A DNA stretch of 64,000 nt from Anaeromyces robustus (taxonomy: Eukaryota > Neocallimastigomycota > Neocallimastigomycetes > Neocallimastigales > Neocallimastigaceae), in assembly GCA_002104895.1 (NCBI GenBank), contig MCFG01000161.1, positions 1 through 64,000 of the forward strand. Direction: 5' to 3'. Positions 44,563 through 56,809 of this stretch are shown here, piece after piece (positions within the stretch are counted from its first letter, which is position 1; every line of letters begins with the position of its first letter). The position numbers and the translations under genes are program-made. A model generated the notes under the pieces. It was not told the origin of the DNA. It saw only the letters and a program-made list of their open reading frames with translations, and did not search any database.

Positions 44563-44816
44563 GGGATTTATTATTAATTAGTTTATCACAAAATAACACA
44601 AATACCATAAAAATAGCATAAATAATAATAAAAACTAGATAATAATAAAAACAATAATAATAGTTTAATAGTAATAATTATAATAATAATAATAATAATA
44701 TTTTTTTAGGTATGATTATTAATAAAAAGAAAAATTTGGAACCAATAAAGCTAAAGAGTTTAATTATTTATCTTATTTTTTTTATTTAAAGATTAATAAA
44801 TAAATAAATAAATAAT

Positions 44817-44847
<31 letters not shown>

Positions 44848-45374
44848 TGAAGTAAATAAATAAATAAAATAAAATAAAATAAAATAAAATAAAATAAAAT
44901 AAAATAAAATAAAATAAAATAAAATAAAATAAAATAAAATAAAATAAAATAAATTTTTATATATGATTTTGTAAAGATATATTTTTAATCTATTTTAATA
45001 TATTATCTCATAATATTAATTTATATATTAAAATATAATATTATTAATGGTTTTTTCCTTTAATTATTTTTTATTTTTAATTTTTGATTTTATTATCTTA
45101 AAGATTAAATCTTAAAATTTTAATATAAATAATAAGATTTATATAGAAAAAAAAAAAATTTTTTTAGTATTTTATTATTATTATTAATTCTTTTTTTATT
45201 TTTCTTTTTCTATCCTTTTAATTTATATAATATAATTTATATAATTTAAAAATATATATTATAAATATATATTTTTTTATAAATTTATAAATAAATAATT
45301 AAGTAAAAATAAAAATAAATTTAAATATAAATATAAATATAAAAATATAAATATAAATAAATAAATTAGTAAAA
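43619..45374. other. Intergenic with (AAAT)n/(AAAAT)n arrays
   Basis: This is the 3' flank of SPOUT1 and the upstream region of riboflavin kinase. It contains poly-A/T, a GATAGATAGATA patch at 43678, (AAAG)n near 43810, and the AAAAT array described separately. No gene was seen. Confidence 0.8.
44863..44952. repeat. (AAAAT)n pentanucleotide array, about 18 copies
   Basis: A pure AAAAT array directly continuing from an AAAT array (about 44795-44863), so the period changes from 4 to 5 within a few bases. Confidence 0.92.
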
Positions 45375-45665
45375 ATGACTGAAAGACAATTAATTGTTGG
45401 TCCAGAAACTGTTGAAAAACCATATCCAGTTTATTTAAAAGGTGAAATTACTAAAGGTTTTGGTCGTGGTAGTCGTGAACTCGGTGTTCCAACTGGTAAA
45501 TTTATTTTATTTTTTTTTCTATGAAAAAAAAAATAATGGATATTAAATTATATAATACTTTTTTTTTTATAAAAAAAAATAATATATAATTATATATATT
45601 ATCAATAATATATACTTATGAAAATATTTTTTTACAATTAAAAAAAAAAATAATCAATAAACTTA

Positions 45666-45696
<31 letters not shown>

Positions 45697-46852
45697 CACT
45701 ATTATTATCATTATCATTATTTTTTTTAATAATATTAGCTAATTTACCACAAGATGTTGCTGATAGTGCAGCTTCTGTTTTAGAAACTGGTGTTTATTAT
45801 GGTTGGGCTAGAGCTTGTCATACTGATAAAGTTTACCCAATGGTTATGAGTTATGGTTGGAATCCATTTTACAAAAATGAAAAACGTTCAGCAGTAATTA
45901 TATTATTTAATTAATAAATTAATTAATAATAATAATAATAATAATGATAAAAGATAATAGATATATCCATTTAATTATTGTATATATAAAATATAATATT
46001 TTAAGCATTCAATTATTATTATTATTATTATTTTAATGAAAAAAAAATGTTAATTAAATTATATTAAAATCATTATTATATTATATCATATTATATTATT
46101 ATATTATTATATATTATATTCTCTGTAATAAATATTGTACAAAATTATCTATTGACGACCTATCTCTCTACATATAAAAAAAATAAAAAAGGAAGTACAT
46201 TTAATTAATACTTTCCCAGAAGATTTTTATGGTGAAGAATTAAGAGTTATCGTTCTTAGTTATATTCGTCCAGAATTAAATTACACTACTTTAGGTAAAA
46301 AAAAAAATAATGATATAATTGTAATAAAAAATAATATAATAAAAAATAATATATATAAGTGATTTTAAAAAATTCTTTTTATTATATGTATCTAAATATA
46401 TATTATATTCTTTTTTTTTTTTTTTCAATTAAATTCGAAATGTAATTAACTTTATTATTTTTTTATTCAACTACATAATAAATTTATAATAATATTATAT
46501 TTTTTTATTATATTTTATTCTATTGTACATATATTATTTATATACATATATATATAATTTATCCTACAAAAACAATTCAACTGGAAAATTTTTTTCGGGA
46601 ATAATTAAATAAAAATATAATAATAATAATTAAAATAATATTAATAATAATAATGAAAATTCAATAATTTCAAAATTTTAAAAATTTATAATTATTATTA
46701 TTATTATTATTTTTTAAAAAATATCGTATATATACATATATATATTAGACGCATTAATTAAGGATATTATGTTTGATATTGAAGTCAGTAAACATAGTCT
46801 TGAAAGAGAAGATTATTTAAAATACAGTAAAGATGACTTTTTCAAAGATTAA
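45375..46852 (+). CDS. FMN1: Riboflavin kinase, four exons, 160 aa
   Basis: Phosphorylates riboflavin with ATP to give FMN, the first step of flavin cofactor synthesis; cytosolic or mitochondrial. Exons: 45375..45495, 45739..45893, 46192..46294, 46749..46852, in frame, 483 nt. The nucleotide and Mg2+ binding motif is complete: [18 protein letters not shown] (Gly-rich loop and the PTAN motif), split by intron 1 at the Ala codon. Then come [30 protein letters not shown] with the catalytic Glu region, and [12 protein letters not shown]. It ends with a helix ([15 protein letters not shown]). It is the monofunctional eukaryotic type with no FAD synthetase domain, and its length equals the human enzyme within a few residues. 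Confidence 0.95.
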
Positions 46853-47241
46853 AGAAAAATAAAATAAAAAAAGACAAAAAAAAAAAAAAAGACTAATAAC
46901 CATAATAATCTATAATATATAAATAAATAGTAATAATAAAAATAATTTATTTATATTTATAATTTATATATAAACTTTCCAAATAAAAACAAAAATAAAA
47001 TAAAAAAAAATAACAATAATATATAAATTAAATAATTAAAATTATCCATAAATATATATAATAAAATAATAAAATAACAAAAATATTTTTTTTTGTAATA
47101 TATCCTATAAATTATATAAGTTAAAAAAAAAATAAAAATAAAAATAAAATAAAATAAAATAAAAATAAAATAAAAATAAAAAAATAAAAATAAAAAAATT
47201 ACAATAATAATAATTGATTATATCGTCCTTTTTTCTCTCTC

Positions 47242-47272
<31 letters not shown>

Positions 47273-47975
47273 GAAAAACACATAAATTATATATATAAAT
47301 TATTAAATTATTACATGAATATATATATATTTTTTATTTTATTTTTTTTTTTTTTTGTATATTGTGTTTTTTATTGTTAAATGATTTATTAATAATAAAA
47401 AAAAAAAAAAAAAAAAAAAAAAAAGATGTATTAATGTATATATATTATAGGTTTGGTATTTAAATAAATAAATAAATATAATAATAATATAGTAGAAAAA
47501 GAAAAGAAAAAGAAAAAAATGTGTGTATCATCATTGATATTTATTATATTATAAAAAAGATGAAGAAAAAAAAAAAATTAAATACTAAAATACTAAAGAA
47601 TTAAAAATTAAAATATATATAAAATTTTTAAAACTATATAATTAATTAGAATTTACTTACAAAATAAAGAAAAAGAAAATTAAACAAAAAAAAAATTTAC
47701 TTATTATTAAAGATTACTTATTAATTAATTAATTAATTATATGATTATTATTATTAATTACTATTATTATTAATTATTATTATTATAATTTTGTCAATTT
47801 TTTTTTTGTAAATCTTATTATTATTGTTATTATATATATATATATATTTTCTATTTCATTCAATTTTTTTTTTTCAATTTTTCAATTTATTATTATTATT
47901 ATTATTTTCTTTTTTTTTTTTTTTTTTAATTTTTTTTAATTTTTTTTTTAGTTTTTTTCATTATAATTTTAAATC
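46853..47975. other. Convergent intergenic region
   Basis: About 1.1 kb between the 3' ends of riboflavin kinase (+) and PRPF6 (-). A- and T-homopolymers dominate, with A-runs over 20 bp near 47400 and T-runs near 47245 and 47915. No gene was seen. Confidence 0.8.
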
Positions 47976-50750
47976 TTATAAAGTATTTGAGATATGACTG
48001 GTAACTTCTAATAAAATTTGTTCCGTAGATTTACCAACATTTTTCATATCTTTTGAAATTTTACACCAAAGTTCTCCATGATGAGGTTCAGCTTCAACAC
48101 ATCGTTTAATAACATCTAATTGTTTTGGGGAATCTCCATGTTGCATTTCAAATTTTAAATACCATGCCCAATGATCTCCTATATCGGCATCGGTTTTAAC
48201 AGCTCGATTAAACCAATTACGTGCTTTTTCTACTTTTCTTTCAGCCCAGAATAATCGAGCTACCGTAACAATAACTTGTGGATGATTATCTGTTTTTTTC
48301 AAGGCATCCGTTGAACGTGATTTACGTTGTGGTCTTGGTTCCATTAAAATAGCTTCACTCCAAAGTAATCCAGAAGTTGGACATTCTTGAAGGGCTTTAG
48401 CAATTAATGCTTTTGCCATACTTGTATTACCACTACGATTTTCTAAACGTACTGCTTCACACCAAAGTTCTGGTATTTTTGGATTTAATAAACGTCCCTT
48501 TTCTAAGGTGGCTCTTGCTTTAATTAAATATCCGGCTTGTTCTTCTAAACGTGAGGTTAATAACCATAAAGGTATAGATTTTGGACAATTTTTTAAACCT
48601 TTATTATAAGTTTGTCTAGCTTCAGATATTTTTTTTAAATCATCTTGATAAATTTGACCATAAATCATCCAAAGTTTATCAAATTTTGGATATTTAATGA
48701 CAGCTGTTTTCAATAAATCTAAAGCGGCTTCATATTCTTTTAATTGACGTTCTAGGACAACAGATTTCATCCATACTCTTTCCGTAGAAGCCGATTCTCT
48801 TGCATTTTCTAAAAGGATTCTAGCTCTAGAATGTTCCCCATTTTCACTTTCTAATTTAATAGCAGCTAACCAAATTTGTTCTGAATTTGGATTGGCTCTA
48901 AAGGCTTCTTCTAATATACCACGAGCGCCATCAATATCTCCTGCAAGCCATTTTTCTTTAGCTCCCATAAGCCAAAGTACTTCTGCTTGTGGACAATGTT
49001 TGACAGCACGTTGTAATAATTCTTCTAATTGTTCTCGTGTACCATGTGCTTTTTCTAAAAAGGCGGCTCTACGCCATATAGATTTTTTATTTGGAAATTC
49101 TTTTAAGGCATAGGCATAGATAGCACGTGCTGTTTCATAGGTACCATGAGCAATACAACTTTCTGCATCTTCCATCCAGGTGGCCTTTTTATCCTCCTCT
49201 TCTAATCCTAACCCAATAGTATTCCGTATAATGGCTTGACAGGTAGAAACATGTTCTTCTTCTTCACATTTTTCTGCTTCCTTTAACCATTGTTCTCGAT
49301 CTAAAATATTACTAGAAATAGAGAATTTTTTAAAGGAATTCTTGATAATTTTATCTAATCTTTCTTCATTACCTTGTTCTTCTTCTAATCTTGCGGCGGC
49401 AATATAAAGTTCAAAACTGGTTGGAAGAAGTCTACCCGCTTTATTAAGAATGGCTTTGGCATTGGTATAATCTTTTTCTAAACGAGCAAAAGCTAACCAT
49501 AATTCTACTGAAAGTGGTACACATTCTACAGCACGAGAAAGTAAAATTTTGGCATCATTGGGATCTTCTTCCATAGAAATAGCTGTTTTCCATAATTTAA
49601 CAGAATTTGGAATAAATTCTAAGGAACGACGTATTACTCTTTTTTTATTTCTAACTTCAGTTTCAAGGGACATCGCTCTTAACCATAATCTTACAGATTG
49701 TGGTATATGTTTTACAGCATTAGCTAATATAATTTTAGCATTATCCACATTATTAAGACGAGCCGCTTCCAGCCAAACATCTTCACTTTTAGGACATTCT
49801 TCACAACCTTTTCCTATAATATCTCTTGCAGCTACAATTTTACCTGCAAATTCTTCTAAACGAGCAGCAGCAATCCAACCTGGTGCATTTTTGGGATTAG
49901 TGGTAATGACAGATTTTAAAAGCATTCTTGCCTTTTTCATATCACTAATTTCTGCATCACTTTTAACAACGACACTATTTAAATCTGTTAAATAACCTTT
50001 AGGATCAATGGTCGTTTGACCTGTAACAGAATCAGAAATTTGATCTAATTTAATACCTAATACTTTATCACGAGCTCTACCAAATTGTTCAAAATCTGTA
50101 GTAGAAGAAGAAGTAGAAGCTGAAATAGAATCTGCTGGTGTAGTTAATCCACCATAAAGTTGTTGTCTTGAATCTAATTGAGAAACATATTCTGTACTTT
50201 GAGTAGCACTTCTCAAAACAGAATCAGGTACAGGGGTATATCTTTCTCTCATATTATTTTGTGCAGATTTTCTACTTTTTTTTCTAACTAAATCTCCTAC
50301 TTCTGGTATATTATTCCATTCATCATCTGTAATGGTGGAAAGACCACGTTTAAGATCAGCAAATTGTTGTTGAATTTTTGGTCTTTCTGCACGAAATTTT
50401 AATAATTCTTGACGTTCTCTTTCTTCACGTCTTTTCTTTCTTCTTTCATCCATTTTTTTATCAATTTCACCGTAAATCTGATCGGCTTCTTCATCATCAG
50501 CTTCATATGGAGCTGTAGCAAAAAGACCGGTTTCATTATCTAAATCTTGATTATCTCCTCCATCTTCTTCATTTTGTTCATCTTTAAATTTTTCTGCTTG
50601 AGCTGGTGTAATTTCTGACATTTCACGAGCTGGACCAATATCTGAACGAGTTGTAAAACCCGTTGCCCCTCTACCTAAACCTGCAACATAATTAGGTGGG
50701 GCTTGTCTTTGCATAAAATCTTTTACAACACTTGATTGAAATTGCCACAT
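47976..50750 (-). CDS. PRPF6: Pre-mRNA splicing factor PRPF6/Prp1, intronless, 924 aa
   Basis: A U5 snRNP / tri-snRNP bridging protein of the spliceosome (Prp6 in budding yeast, Prp1/Zer1 in fission yeast). The N-terminal PRP1 domain carries the signature GLGRGATGFTTRSDIGPAR (about residues 25-43), the acidic stretch ending in DEEADQIYGEID, a charged helix with RRKKRREERERQ, and LSTITDDEWNNIPEVGDL. From about residue 275 to the end there are tandem HAT (half-TPR) repeats, such as ARLEEFAGKIVAARDIIGKG, SVRLWLRAMSLE, NSEQIWLAAIKLE and FDKLWMIYGQIYQDD. Length matches the human protein (941 aa). It has almost no Asn-run insertions and no introns, a contrast with neighbouring genes; codons are also richer in G/C. 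Confidence 0.96.
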   Translation of the reverse strand: MWQFQSSVVKDFMQRQAPPNYVAGLGRGATGFTTRSDIGPAREMSEITPAQAEKFKDEQNEEDGGDNQDLDNETGLFATAPYEADDEEADQIYGEIDKKMDERRKKRREERERQELLKFRAERPKIQQQFADLKRGLSTITDDEWNNIPEVGDLVRKKSRKSAQNNMRERYTPVPDSVLRSATQSTEYVSQLDSRQQLYGGLTTPADSISASTSSSTTDFEQFGRARDKVLGIKLDQISDSVTGQTTIDPKGYLTDLNSVVVKSDAEISDMKKARMLLKSVITTNPKNAPGWIAAARLEEFAGKIVAARDIIGKGCEECPKSEDVWLEAARLNNVDNAKIILANAVKHIPQSVRLWLRAMSLETEVRNKKRVIRRSLEFIPNSVKLWKTAISMEEDPNDAKILLSRAVECVPLSVELWLAFARLEKDYTNAKAILNKAGRLLPTSFELYIAAARLEEEQGNEERLDKIIKNSFKKFSISSNILDREQWLKEAEKCEEEEHVSTCQAIIRNTIGLGLEEEDKKATWMEDAESCIAHGTYETARAIYAYALKEFPNKKSIWRRAAFLEKAHGTREQLEELLQRAVKHCPQAEVLWLMGAKEKWLAGDIDGARGILEEAFRANPNSEQIWLAAIKLESENGEHSRARILLENARESASTERVWMKSVVLERQLKEYEAALDLLKTAVIKYPKFDKLWMIYGQIYQDDLKKISEARQTYNKGLKNCPKSIPLWLLTSRLEEQAGYLIKARATLEKGRLLNPKIPELWCEAVRLENRSGNTSMAKALIAKALQECPTSGLLWSEAILMEPRPQRKSRSTDALKKTDNHPQVIVTVARLFWAERKVEKARNWFNRAVKTDADIGDHWAWYLKFEMQHGDSPKQLDVIKRCVEAEPHHGELWCKISKDMKNVGKSTEQILLEVTSHISNTL

Positions 50751-52060
50751 ATTGATTATTTTATTTTTATTTTACTTTTACTTTATATTTTAATTAATTT
50801 AATTTAATTTTAAAAAAGTGAATTATTTAATTTAATAAAAGGTTTTTATTGTGATTAACGTTAAATATTGAATTGATGTAAAATTATTATTTAAATTTAT
50901 ATTTATATATGAAAATGTATATATAATATGATAAAATAAAATTATATAAAATAAGAAAAAAAGTAATAATTTATCTTTTGATATTATTTAAATCAATTGA
51001 AAAAATTAATAAATTAAAATAAGTATTGATTCTTTTTTTTTTATTTTAATAAATTGGTATATATAAATATTTTTTGATGGATTTCCAATCCTTGAAAATA
51101 TAATTTTATTTTATTTTTTCTTTTTTTTCTACAATGAAATGATTTTTGATAAATTGAATTGAAAAATATAAAAATACTTTTTTATATATTTATAAAACTT
51201 TAATATTATTTTACTTTTATTTTTCAACTTGATATATTTTACTTTGATTAAATTTAAATCCTGATGATTAAAATTATAGATAATATATAAATTGAATGGA
51301 ATTACAATTTTTATATGTATAAATAAATTATGAATTATATATTAATAATGAAAATAAATTAAATAAATAAAACAAATTATATAATGTTTTTTCCTGACAA
51401 ATCTAGTTAATTATTCTTATTTTGATAATAATCGTTGATTATAATAAAAAAATAAATTATTCTTTAATTTTCTTTTTCTTTTTTTTTTTTTTTGAAATTT
51501 AAAATTTAATTATTTAAAATTAAATTTTAATATTAAATCATAGAAAAAAAAAATTATAATATATATTTTTTCTTATTAATTTTTATGATTATTTTATACT
51601 TTATGGTTAATAATTATCAATAAAGATTTAAAGATTTATAAATCATAAAAAAATTTTTTATATTAATAATTATTATTAATAAAAATAATATTCATTTTTT
51701 ACTTAGATTATTCTTTTTTTTTTTTATTATATATAAATTTTTAATATATTTCTAATTAAATATAAAAATATAAAATGAAAATAAAAATAAAAAAAAAAAA
51801 AATTATAAAAATTATAATATATTTATAATTTTTATAATAAATACAAATCATCATTAATTATATGATAATAATGAATATGAATAATATTAATGATTATTAT
51901 TATTATTATAAAATTCAACATACAAAAATAAAAAATAAAAATAGAAATAAAAATAAAAAAAGATAATTATATAATAAGAAAAAGACTTTCATTATATTAA
52001 TAAAAATAAGTATTTTTTTTTTTTCATATTTTTTTATTTTTATCTTCCCATAATTTTATA

Positions 52061-52151
52061 ATATTTATTTAATATTATATTATATAAATATTTATTTAAT
52101 ATCATATTATATAAATATTTATTTAATATTATATTATATAAATATTTATTG
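52061..52151. repeat. 27-bp tandem repeat, about 3.3 copies
   Basis: The unit starts ATATTTATTTAATATTATAT and recurs at 52061, 52088, 52115 and (partial) 52142. The second copy differs by one base (ATATCAT for ATATTAT). Confidence 0.88.
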
Positions 52152-53694
52152 ACATCTTTTTAACTAAGGAATTTCATAAGATTAAGTAATAAATTATAAT
52201 AATTATAAAGCAAAGAGAAAGACATATATATATATATTATTTTCTATTATATAAAGTTTTTTGATATATTTTATATCTTAATTGATAAGAAATGCAAAAA
52301 TAAATATATATATTATATATTTATTGATAAAAGAATATAAATTATTGAAATTTTATTCTTAAACAACATTGAAATGGAATTAAAAATTTAGATATATAGA
52401 TATATTTAATTAAAATAAAAATAATATTCCAAGTATATATATACCATTATTACTAATATTTTATTAATGTTTTATTTTTATTTTATTTTATTTTATTTTA
52501 TTAATGTTTTATTTTATTTTATTTTATCTTATTTTACTTTAGTTTATTCAATTAATTTATTTTATTCTATTCTATTTTTTTTTTTTACTTTAGCTTTTTA
52601 ATTGTTAGGAAAATACTTTTAATAATATAAAAAAACAAAATTAAAAATAAAAAATAATAAAAATTGATAATAAAATAATAAAATAATAATAGCTATCTTT
52701 AATGTTACACAAAATAAAAATACTATGATTTTCTTTCTTTTTATTTTTTTTTGCCTACTCAAATATTTTTTAAAGTATATGATTCTATCTAAATTATTGT
52801 TTTTAATAAACTAATAAAAAAAAATAAAATAAAATATTTTCCTTTCTTTACTTTTTCTTTTTTCTTTTTTAACTTTTCTTTTATTTATTTATTTAATTTT
52901 TTTTTCATTATATATTATAGATTTTAATATTTTTTGTATAAAATTGTATTATTATTAAACATTAACACAAAAAAATAAAAAAAAAAATATTAAAATAAAT
53001 AATATATAATAAACAATAAAAAAAAAAAAGTTGTAAAAATAATTTAATAAATAAATAAATTAGAATTATAGAGATAGATTTCTATTTATATTACAAATTT
53101 GAAATATTTAAAATATTATTATTAATAATAATAATATAATTTCATTATTTTAAATAATATTTTCATTTTTTTTTTTTTTTTCATTCTAATGATAAATATT
53201 AATAAATTACTAATGATTTTTTTTGTTTTTGTTTTTGTTTTGTTTACTGTACATATATATTATTTATTTAATTATCTTTTTTTTTTTTCTATACATTCTA
53301 AATATTTAAATATAAAATAATTATACTTTTTTTTTTCTTTCTTTTCTTTTCTTTTCTTTTCTTTTCTTTTGATCTATATTCTATATTTAAATACTTTTTT
53401 TTTTTCTTTTCTTTTCTTTTTTAACTCTTTTTTACCTTAAAAAAAGTAAATATTATAATATAAATATTTAATATATATATATATACTTCTATATAAAAAA
53501 TATCTATATTTAAAATATTTATTTTTTTTTTTTTTATTATTTTTATTATTATTATTTTTTTTATTTTTATTATTTTTAAATAATTATTAATATAATTTAT
53601 GTAAATATACTTTTTTCTTTTTCTTTTCTTTTTTTTTTTTAAAAATATTCTATTCTATTTTATTCTAGTTTTTTGTTTGTTTGTTTGTTTGTTT

Positions 53695-53744
53695 GTTTGT
53701 TTAATTTTATTTTAAATAATATTTTAAAATAAAATTAAACAAAC
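53695..53744. repeat. Perfect 22-bp inverted repeat with 6-nt loop, at end of a (TTTG)n array
   Basis: The left arm, 53695-53716, starts GTTTGTTTAATTTT and is the exact reverse complement of 53723-53744, separated by TAATAT. The left arm grows out of a TTTG array (about 53670-53702), while the right arm has only two matching AAAC units. Confidence 0.88.
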
Positions 53745-54605
53745 AATCATACATACTATTCTATTTAATATATTTTCTTTGAATAAATAAAATAAAATAT
53801 TGTATGAAAAAAAAAATTGTTTTTATAAAAATAAATATATAAAACTAAGTTGAAATGTTAAACTATAAAATTATAAATATAAATTGTATTTTAAATTTTT
53901 TTTTTTTTTTCATTTGTTTAATTAAAAAAAAAAAAAATTTAATAGCTGATTTTCGTTTCTCTTTTCTCTTTTTCTCTTTTTATTTTTTTTTTTATTTTTT
54001 TTTTTTTGTTATTGCTTCTTTTTTATTTTTGTTTTGATTTTTTTTTTTTTTTTTTGTTTAGATTTTACAATAATAATATTTTTATTGTTTAAATTTAAAT
54101 TAATTTTATATCAAATATTTTAAATATTTAAATAATTATTAAATAGATAAAACATTTGATTACTTTTATAATAAAAATGATTTTATTTTTTTTATTATAA
54201 ATATAATAAGAAAAAAAAAAGTTTTTTTTTATTATTACTATTATTATTATTATTATTTTTTTTTCTAACGTTTTTATCAAAAATTAAAAAAAAAATAATA
54301 ATAATATAATAAAAAAAAAGAACTTTTTTCTTTTTTTATACTTATTTAAATATTTTTTAATATGAGAAAAAAAATATTTATTTTTATATTCTATGAAATA
54401 AATATATATATATATATTATAAAAAAAAAAAATTCTATATGATTTATATATAATTTAATTTATATAAAAATTTTCCATTTTCTATAAATCAAAAGAATTT
54501 TTTTTTTTTTTATTTTTTTCTTTTTTATTTTAATAGTTATTTATGATAACGTTTTATTTATAATTTATAGATATTAATGATTTCTTTTTATTTATTTAAT
54601 TTAAA

Positions 54606-56545
54606 TTAATTAGAGGATGAATCTAAACGATTGATTGGGAAAATACCTAATGATTCAGTAGTTTTATTTTCACCATAAGCCCAACCATCATTAAATATTT
54701 CTTTTACTAATACTCTATCATTAATACGAATTCTCATTTCATCTTCCATAGATGGTTCATAGTTAAATTTAGCATTATAAATAGTTTCTTCTTTGTATTC
54801 ACTAATAACCATAGATAATGTCTTTTTAGTTCTAGTAGAAATTTGAGTTGGTACTGATTGTTTAATATCACTATTGAATGAATTATCTGCAGCCATATCA
54901 GCTGTAATAATATTTGAAACGGATTTATCCATAATAGGGGAAAGCATACAAGATTCATCTTTTCCATTAATAAAGGAAATACCATTAGTATTATTAATAA
55001 ATGAAATAGATGGTTCATGGGTAGATATATCATTAACATCATAAGTAAAGCTAGCATTTTGAACAGTTATATTTTGATTAATACTAGCTGGTACAAGTGG
55101 TTGAATAATATTAGAATTAATATCACTTCCAATAGTTACTCCATTAGTACTATCAATATTATTGGTTGGAAGAGCAGATGTAGCTAAAAGAGAAGTAGTA
55201 TTCATACCAGTGGTAGTAAGTCCATTAAGATTACTTTCAGTAATAAAGTTTTCAGTAGCACTTACATTAATTTCACTATTATGTAAAATACTGCTACTAT
55301 TTTCATCATAAATACTTTCATTACCAGTAACTGAACCAGAACCAGTATTAACTTCAGCATAGGCATTAATTGGACCACTGCCTCTTTGAGATGGACTAAT
55401 ACTTCTTGGAGATGCAGGAGTATTATTATCAACAACAGCAGCTTTAGTTGGAGAAATAATAATATCAAAATCACCATCATTACCAGAAGAAATTGCAGTT
55501 TGATTAGCAACATATGAGGTATTTGATTTTTGACTAATTTGACTATTCTTCTTTTCAATAATTGGAGTAGCAATTAAATTAGAGTTTCTATAAATAGGAT
55601 CTAAATCTTCATTTTGTTCTGAATTCTTTCTCTTTTTAATAAATATAAATCCAACAACGGCAACAACAATAAATAAAAATGATAATGAACCAATAAGAAC
55701 TGGACTTACACCATTATTACCGTTACCATCACCAATTTGTTTAACATTACCATTTGCATTAATAGCATTTCCATTATTATCAATGACAACATTACCATCA
55801 GGTGTAAGTTGACTTTCACCAGAACTACTATTATCACTACTATTTTTAGTAGTTCCTGTGACATCTTGACCATTTACTGAAGTTCCATCAACAGCATTAT
55901 TATTAGTTACGGCACCTACAGTATTAGTATTAGCACCATTATTAAGATTAGTATTACCTGCAACAGCACCAGCTACACCTGGAGTAGTATCAGTAGCTGG
56001 AGTTTGATTAACACCAGCATTAGCATTTCCTGCGGTTGGATTATAATTTTTTACTACACCAGCATTAGCATTAGTATTAGCTGCTGCATTTTGAACAGGT
56101 TGTGCTTGCTTATTTACTTGTTGAACAGGTTTAGCTTGTTGTGCTGTTTGTTGAGTTTGTGCTGTTTGTTTTGGTTGAGTTTGTTGAGTTTGTTGAGTTT
56201 TTTGGGTTTGTTGAGTTTTTTGGGTTTGTTGAGTTTTTTGGGGTTGTTGTTTTGATTGATTATTATTATTATTGTTAGGACCTGAAAACCATTGAAATAT
56301 TTTTTTAATAACAGATGTATTTTCTTTATTATTTTTATTATTATTATTATCATTACCTCTTGGAGGAAGTGGTCCATGTTCTTTACTTTCATCTTTTACA
56401 ATTTTTCTTGTTTTTTCATCCATATACCAAGCACAACGGTCATCGGTAATGACTATTATTTATTTAAATTTAAAATAAAAATATAATTTATTTTTTTAAT
56501 AAGTTTTTTTTTTTTTTTTAAATAAAATTATAATTAAATATTGCT

Positions 56546-56600
<55 letters not shown>

Positions 56601-56809
56601 AATTTAAATTCATGTTGAATATATAATTATTAATAATATAATATTCAAATGAATTACTTACTACAATATCTATTTTTTTCTTCAGCTACTGAATTTCCTC
56701 CTTGAGTAAAACGAACTGGAAAATCTACATATGTTCTTGGATGTTCACAATTATTATCTCTACAGTACACTGTACATCTACCTTGACTAACTGTATTTTG
56801 GTCACACAT
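54606..56809 (-). CDS. Single-pass membrane protein with Cys-rich N-terminus and C-terminal SH3 domain, about 664 aa
   Basis: Exon 1 (56809..56662) and exon 2 (56452..54606) join in frame with donor GTAAGT and acceptor TAG. The first 60 residues hold six cysteines (CDQ, RCTVYC, NNCEH, RYC, RCAW), suggesting a small disulphide domain. Next comes a Gln/Thr/Lys repeat of KTQQTQ type (about 115-155), then an Asn/Thr/Ala/Gly-rich linker. One transmembrane helix (about 298-321, VLIGSLSFLFIVVAVVGFIF) is followed by a KKRK stop-transfer signal. A long Ser/Asn-rich cytosolic region ends in an SH3 domain (about 600-657: YNAKFNYEPSMEDEMRIRIND, WAYGEN, LGIFPINRL). The layout recalls fungal SH3 membrane proteins such as Fus1, but I cannot name the family. 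No cleavable signal peptide is visible; an acceptor-like AG sits just before the ATG, so an unseen 5' exon is possible. Confidence 0.8.
56174..56250. repeat. 18-bp coding minisatellite (KTQQTQ repeat)
   Basis: The plus-strand unit TGTTGAGTTTTTTGGGTT recurs with period 18 bp, giving Lys-Thr-Gln-Gln-Thr-Gln on the minus strand, inside the predicted extracellular stalk of the SH3 membrane protein. Confidence 0.85.

Larger units (their letters stand above)
50751..54605. other. Gene desert of about 3.9 kb
   Basis: Upstream of PRPF6 and downstream of the SH3 protein gene. It holds poly-T/A, AT-rich tandem repeats (52061-52151), ATTTT units near 52475-52530, TTTTC units near 53337-53370 and a hairpin at 53695-53744. 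The frame at 53855-54037 is Phe/Leu homopolymer translation and is rejected. No gene was seen. Confidence 0.78.

Noticed and set aside
48892-49995. Two plus-strand frames (48892-49113 and 49549-49995)
   Set aside because: They are antisense to conserved HAT repeats of PRPF6 and have no features of their own.
54734-56392. Leu/Met-rich minus-strand frames and Ser/Leu-rich plus-strand frames inside the SH3 gene
   Set aside because: They are alternative frames of the Asn/Gln/Thr-rich coding sequence.
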